In this document: positions 60,901 to 64,000 of the stretch, in pieces | How the letters are laid out: every line of letters begins with the position of its first letter | Position numbering within the stretch: position 1 is the stretch's first letter | Notes under the pieces: generated by a model | The model's database searches: none | What the model was told of the DNA's origin: nothing | Seen by the model: the letters and a program-made list of their open reading frames with translations, nothing else | Source of the DNA: Pseudomonadota bacterium | GTDB taxonomy: Bacteria; Pseudomonadota; Gammaproteobacteria; Pseudomonadales; Pseudohongiellaceae | NCBI GenBank assembly: GCA_027592275.1 | Contig: JAQCKF010000008.1 | Coordinates: 1-64,000 of the forward strand | DNA: 64,000 nt | Reading direction: 5' to 3' | Program-made: the position numbers and the translations under genes

Positions 60901-62636
60901 CAGAAATTCCCTGTTTTGGCTAGAGATGGACTAGACTCTGCAGTGTGAATAGGTGATCCAATAGGTTCGTCTGCGGCAATACTAGCATTTTCTGACGATT
61001 CGGCAGTTCTTACTGAAGAGAATGCTTGGCTCAGTGCCAATTCTCGGAGCAGCTGGGGTAGCTGGTAATTCTTATCAACAAACCTATTTTCGAGCCACTT
61101 CAGGCTATCTCTGTCATAGCGAAGTGACACTGGTCCGCCAGTACCATAGGCGTACAAGCGGTTCACCAGACATGCAGAAAGTTTAGGGTGATTTCGCATT
61201 GCAGTGGCTAAGCCGTCGACGTCGTCGTAGAAGATGCCATCAAGCTCGCCGCTGATGTCCAGCGTGGCACCGTTCTCTATTCCTTTGAAAATCCCAGCGC
61301 CATCGAAATTTTCTAGCGTCAGTCCCATAGGGTCAGTAATCAGGTGACAACCCGCGCAGGAAGGATTGCTGTTGTGCGCATCAAGCCTCTCTCGTGCGGT
61401 AGTGGCATGTTCGTTTTCTTCTAGGGTTGAGAAGTCCACATCAGGGGGCGGATCGGGCACTTTTTGACAAAGAAAGCGCTCTCGTAACGCCTTACCTCGC
61501 AGAGTAGGCGAACTGCGTACTGCATGAGAATTTGCTGCCAAAAAGCTCACATGAGTTAGCAGGCCAATTCGTGGGCTATCATCATCAAACTCATACGGGG
61601 TCCAGCCATCAGCTGCCGCGGTGCCGTACAAGGCTGCCAAAGGCATGGACATGAAAGTTTTGCGAGTGGTGAACAGGTCGCGATAATCGGCTTCGTCTAC
61701 CAGTAGATGATCGATGATCGTGCGCAGCGTTTGCTCGCGAGCGTGCTCCAGCGTGGTACCAGTGACCATCGGGTATACCAGCGGGTCTTTTGCTAGGCTG
61801 TTGAATTCATCAAACGCTAACATATCGTCGAAGAATGTACGCATGCCTTCTTCGAGCCGAGTGCTGGCAAGGAGGCGGTCGACGGCGCGTGCCAGTCCTT
61901 GGGGCGTGTGCAGTTCGCCATTTTCGGCTGCTTGCAACAATGCATCATCTGGCGCTGCATTCCACAGGAAGAAGCTCAATCGAGATGCTAGGGAATAGCT
62001 ATCCAAACGCTGCTGTGCCGGCCGTTGTGGATCTGGCTCTACACTATCAACGATAAAAACAAATTCGGGGCTGATGAGAATTGCTTCAAGGGCTAGGGCT
62101 AAGCCATCGTAGAAGTCCTCAGTTTGTTCTGCCGCGTAGCTGGCAACGTCAACCAGCTGGGCAAGTCGTGTTTCGTCCATTGATCCTCGTAGCAGCAACC
62201 GACCCGTTTGTGCAAGAAACAGTCCGGCACATACTGGATCGGCGGCGATGGCTGACTCAGGACTACAGGGAATGAGAAAGTCGCGATGCTCTTCGTCTAC
62301 GACTTTCTGGGCCACTGTAGCTGCAGCCAGTTGAATTTGTGAAATCTGATCCGATGTCACACCTACAGATGCCGCGCCTGAAGCGAGAAGACCATCGGTC
62401 CTCTCGATCGGAGGAATCGGCGGCAACACACTTTCACTGATATCGGCGCCGAATACCTGCGTGATGGTATTTACATATTGCTTGTCGGTGAGCAATCGAG
62501 TTCTTATTGGCGATGCACTCTGCGACGGTTCTGCGGACACCGCAGATTGCCGTTCACAGCCCGTCAGAAGCAAGCACGCTCCTAAGATTAGCAGGCAAGT
62601 AAGCGTTCGCTGATGGTTAGGTTTTGGGGCGTACAA
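60900..62636 (-). CDS. DUF1592/DUF1588/DUF1585-type lipoprotein with haem motif
   Basis: A 578-residue lipoprotein (lipobox LLTGC near residue 27). It has the planctomycete-cytochrome set of domains: DUF1587/1595-like N-terminal (TRLLTDKQYVNTITQVFG and LLRGSMDETRLAQLVD), DUF1592 (SRLSFFLWNAAPDDALLQAA), DUF1588 (LTHVSFLAANSHAVRSSPTL and VKLRERFLCQ-like KALRERFLCQKVPDPPPDVD) and DUF1585 at the end. S-C427-A-G-C430-H431 in SNPSCAGCHLITDPMG is a haem c site. A TTG at 62636 is the only start before the lipobox; its ribosome-binding site is weak. Overlaps the DUF1552 gene by one base. Confidence 0.88.
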   Translation of the reverse strand: MYAPKPNHQRTLTCLLILGACLLLTGCERQSAVSAEPSQSASPIRTRLLTDKQYVNTITQVFGADISESVLPPIPPIERTDGLLASGAASVGVTSDQISQIQLAAATVAQKVVDEEHRDFLIPCSPESAIAADPVCAGLFLAQTGRLLLRGSMDETRLAQLVDVASYAAEQTEDFYDGLALALEAILISPEFVFIVDSVEPDPQRPAQQRLDSYSLASRLSFFLWNAAPDDALLQAAENGELHTPQGLARAVDRLLASTRLEEGMRTFFDDMLAFDEFNSLAKDPLVYPMVTGTTLEHAREQTLRTIIDHLLVDEADYRDLFTTRKTFMSMPLAALYGTAAADGWTPYEFDDDSPRIGLLTHVSFLAANSHAVRSSPTLRGKALRERFLCQKVPDPPPDVDFSTLEENEHATTARERLDAHNSNPSCAGCHLITDPMGLTLENFDGAGIFKGIENGATLDISGELDGIFYDDVDGLATAMRNHPKLSACLVNRLYAYGTGGPVSLRYDRDSLKWLENRFVDKNYQLPQLLRELALSQAFSSVRTAESSENASIAADEPIGSPIHTAESSPSLAKTGNF

Positions 62637-62733
62637 GATGTGGCTCTTCTGTTATATGCGTTCTATTTGTAATTTACAGTACTTGCGAGACCGGTCAAGT
62701 CCCACATCTACACGGTCTTAGAATTAGATGAGT

Positions 62734-63987
62734 TTACCTCTGGCGGGCGACCTGATCCGCAGTGACCAATCCAGCTGCGTTCTCCCAAGAGTTGCGGATA
62801 TAGCTGGCTGCGGCCGCAACCTCCTCGTCATCCAGCAAATATTGAAATTCTTCCATGGGTTCGCGCCATTTTTGTGAGAGACCATGGTTTGGGAGTTGCG
62901 GGCCATAAAGGATGGCATTGATCATCGATGCTGGATTGTCAGACTGAACCACAAGGCTTCCGCCATTTAGTCTGGGAGCCATATTAGAATCTCCTTGCCC
63001 GGTAGGTAAGTGACAAGTACCGCAATGTAGATTGTAAACTGTACGGCCACGTCCCATTACCTGGGAATCTGGTTGCACAGCGGCGGCCTCATCAACGGCT
63101 GGCAGGTTCTTGAGATACATGGCTATGGAAGTAATATCCTCTTCAGATAGATGCGCAGTACTGTTTAGGATGACCTCGTTCATTGGCCCATAGGACTCTA
63201 AAAAATCATTGCGTGATGTTTTCAAATAATCTTCCACATCCTGCCGCGACCACAGTCCAAGACCGCGCGAGATCGAGGTGAGATTGGGTGCTGACCAGGG
63301 GTAGTAATTTCCGTCTGTTACTCGATCCAGATACTCACCCCCACTCATCGCAAGGTGGCTGCGCTGAGCACCCAATGAATTTCGAGGTGAGTGACAGGCA
63401 CTGCAATGGGACAAAGCTTCAACCAGATAAGCGCCTCGATTGAGCTGCTCAGATTGAGCGGGGTCTGACTCGAAAGCACCGGAATCAAAGTACAAGGCTT
63501 TCCAGAACCCGAGAAGTGCTCGCTGATTAAACGGAAAGCGCAGTGCATTTTCCGGAGTAGTCTGACGCACAGCCGGGATGCTCTTGAGATAGGCGAACAT
63601 CGCAGCAATGTCTTCATTCAACACTTTGGTGTAGGTCGTGTACGGAAATACCGGGTAGAGATGCTCCCCGTTTGGCCGCACACCGTGACGTAGAGAATTT
63701 AAAAAATCCCACTCAGTCCAGTTACCAATTCCGGTATCTGTGTCTGGTGAAATATTGGTGGAATAAACTCTGCCAAATGGCGTTTCGAACGGGAGTCCCC
63801 CGGCCATGAATTCGCCGCCGGGGGTAGTGTGGCAGCTTACGCAATTCCCGGCGGTGGTCAAATACTCGCCACGTGCGATTAACTCGGCCTCGCTAATATC
63901 GCTTACTATTGGGCCATTGCCAGTAGTCAACTCTGCTGGCAGCAAGATTAGCGCACTGACAAAGCCTAGCAATAGGACAGCCAACAA
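62734..63987 (-). CDS. trihaem c-type cytochrome, alcohol-dehydrogenase subunit II type
   Basis: A protein of about 417 residues with three haem c sites: C49-VSC-H53, C195-SAC-H199 and C322-GTC-H326. The context GLPFETPFGRVYSTNISPDT and YPVFPYTTYTKVLNEDIAAM in the first domain is that of the cytochrome subunits of membrane-bound alcohol and gluconate dehydrogenases. It starts with a membrane segment at the very edge of the window (TTG 63987), so the true start may lie outside. Downstream, 98 bases away, is the DUF1592-type lipoprotein gene. It likely moves electrons from a periplasmic oxidation to a quinol or terminal oxidase. Confidence 0.85.
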   Translation of the reverse strand: MLAVLLLGFVSALILLPAELTTGNGPIVSDISEAELIARGEYLTTAGNCVSCHTTPGGEFMAGGLPFETPFGRVYSTNISPDTDTGIGNWTEWDFLNSLRHGVRPNGEHLYPVFPYTTYTKVLNEDIAAMFAYLKSIPAVRQTTPENALRFPFNQRALLGFWKALYFDSGAFESDPAQSEQLNRGAYLVEALSHCSACHSPRNSLGAQRSHLAMSGGEYLDRVTDGNYYPWSAPNLTSISRGLGLWSRQDVEDYLKTSRNDFLESYGPMNEVILNSTAHLSEEDITSIAMYLKNLPAVDEAAAVQPDSQVMGRGRTVYNLHCGTCHLPTGQGDSNMAPRLNGGSLVVQSDNPASMINAILYGPQLPNHGLSQKWREPMEEFQYLLDDEEVAAAASYIRNSWENAAGLVTADQVARQR

Positions 63988-64000
63988 AGCGAGATAGCGG

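Noticed and set aside
1..64000. tRNA, rRNA, CRISPR array, insertion sequence, integrase or phage genes
   Set aside because: I looked for T-loop sequences, regular repeats, transposase motifs and terminal inverted repeats and found none.

Overview
The window looks like chromosomal DNA from a free-living, probably marine, gammaproteobacterium. The evidence is an arginine succinyltransferase (AST) operon, a TonB receptor, a sulfatase, many Tat- or lipobox-exported oxidoreductases and hydrolases, c-type cytochromes, and two ECF sigma/anti-sigma modules. There is no rRNA, tRNA, IS element, phage gene or CRISPR array. Base composition is moderate. TTG starts with good ribosome-binding sites recur, and the tetranucleotide CTAG, usually rare in proteobacteria, seems about as common as chance predicts. 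I cannot assign a genus from sequence alone.

Layout. 0-9.5 kb: a broken EAL-HDOD gene, a membrane fatty acid hydroxylase, a GST-like protein, an M1 aminopeptidase lipoprotein, small secreted proteins (NTF2-like, DUF6152-like) and an amidohydrolase lipoprotein. 9.6-16.7 kb: a tightly overlapping operon of ECF sigma factor, a very long FecR-domain protein and two ABC ATPase/permease pairs. 16.8-23.6 kb: an MFS carrier behind a palindrome-rich promoter, then leftward sulfatase, SGNH hydrolase, an M19 dipeptidase interrupted by a stop just after its lipobox, and a spinster-type MFS carrier. 23.8-31.9 kb: a redoxin/cytochrome/copper-monooxygenase-like fusion, an exported catalase-peroxidase, a TorF-type porin with a textbook sigma-54 promoter and a possible NtrC site, a Tat-exported FMN alpha-hydroxy-acid oxidase carrying a CxxCH motif, and a secreted protein of unknown function.

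32.4-43.6 kb: a two-subunit pyruvate carboxylase, a TonB receptor, a zone of gene decay, a sigma/zinc-finger/TM2 module whose sigma gene carries an in-frame UGA, and a Tat flavin amine oxidase coupled to a dihaem cytochrome c. 43.7-50.9 kb: the arginine catabolism operon astC-(M20 hydrolase)-astA-astD-astB, with no astE, divergent from an Lrp/AsnC regulator. 51-57 kb: a beta-propeller/amidohydrolase fusion and a YjiH-like membrane protein translationally close to a HisC-type aminotransferase. 57-64 kb: a leftward run of a secreted unknown, a PF03640-repeat protein, a DUF1552 Tat protein, a DUF1592/1588-type lipoprotein with a CxxCH motif and a trihaem cytochrome c, which reads as one exported redox module of unknown substrate.

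The best candidates for new biology are the 57-64 kb exported redox cluster, the sigma/FecR/double-ABC operon, the M20 enzyme in the place of AstE, and the sigma-54 controlled porin. Three to four genes are interrupted (positions 46-66, 22172-22174, 39287-39289 and about 38.85-39.2 kb), which means either real gene decay or base errors in the assembly.
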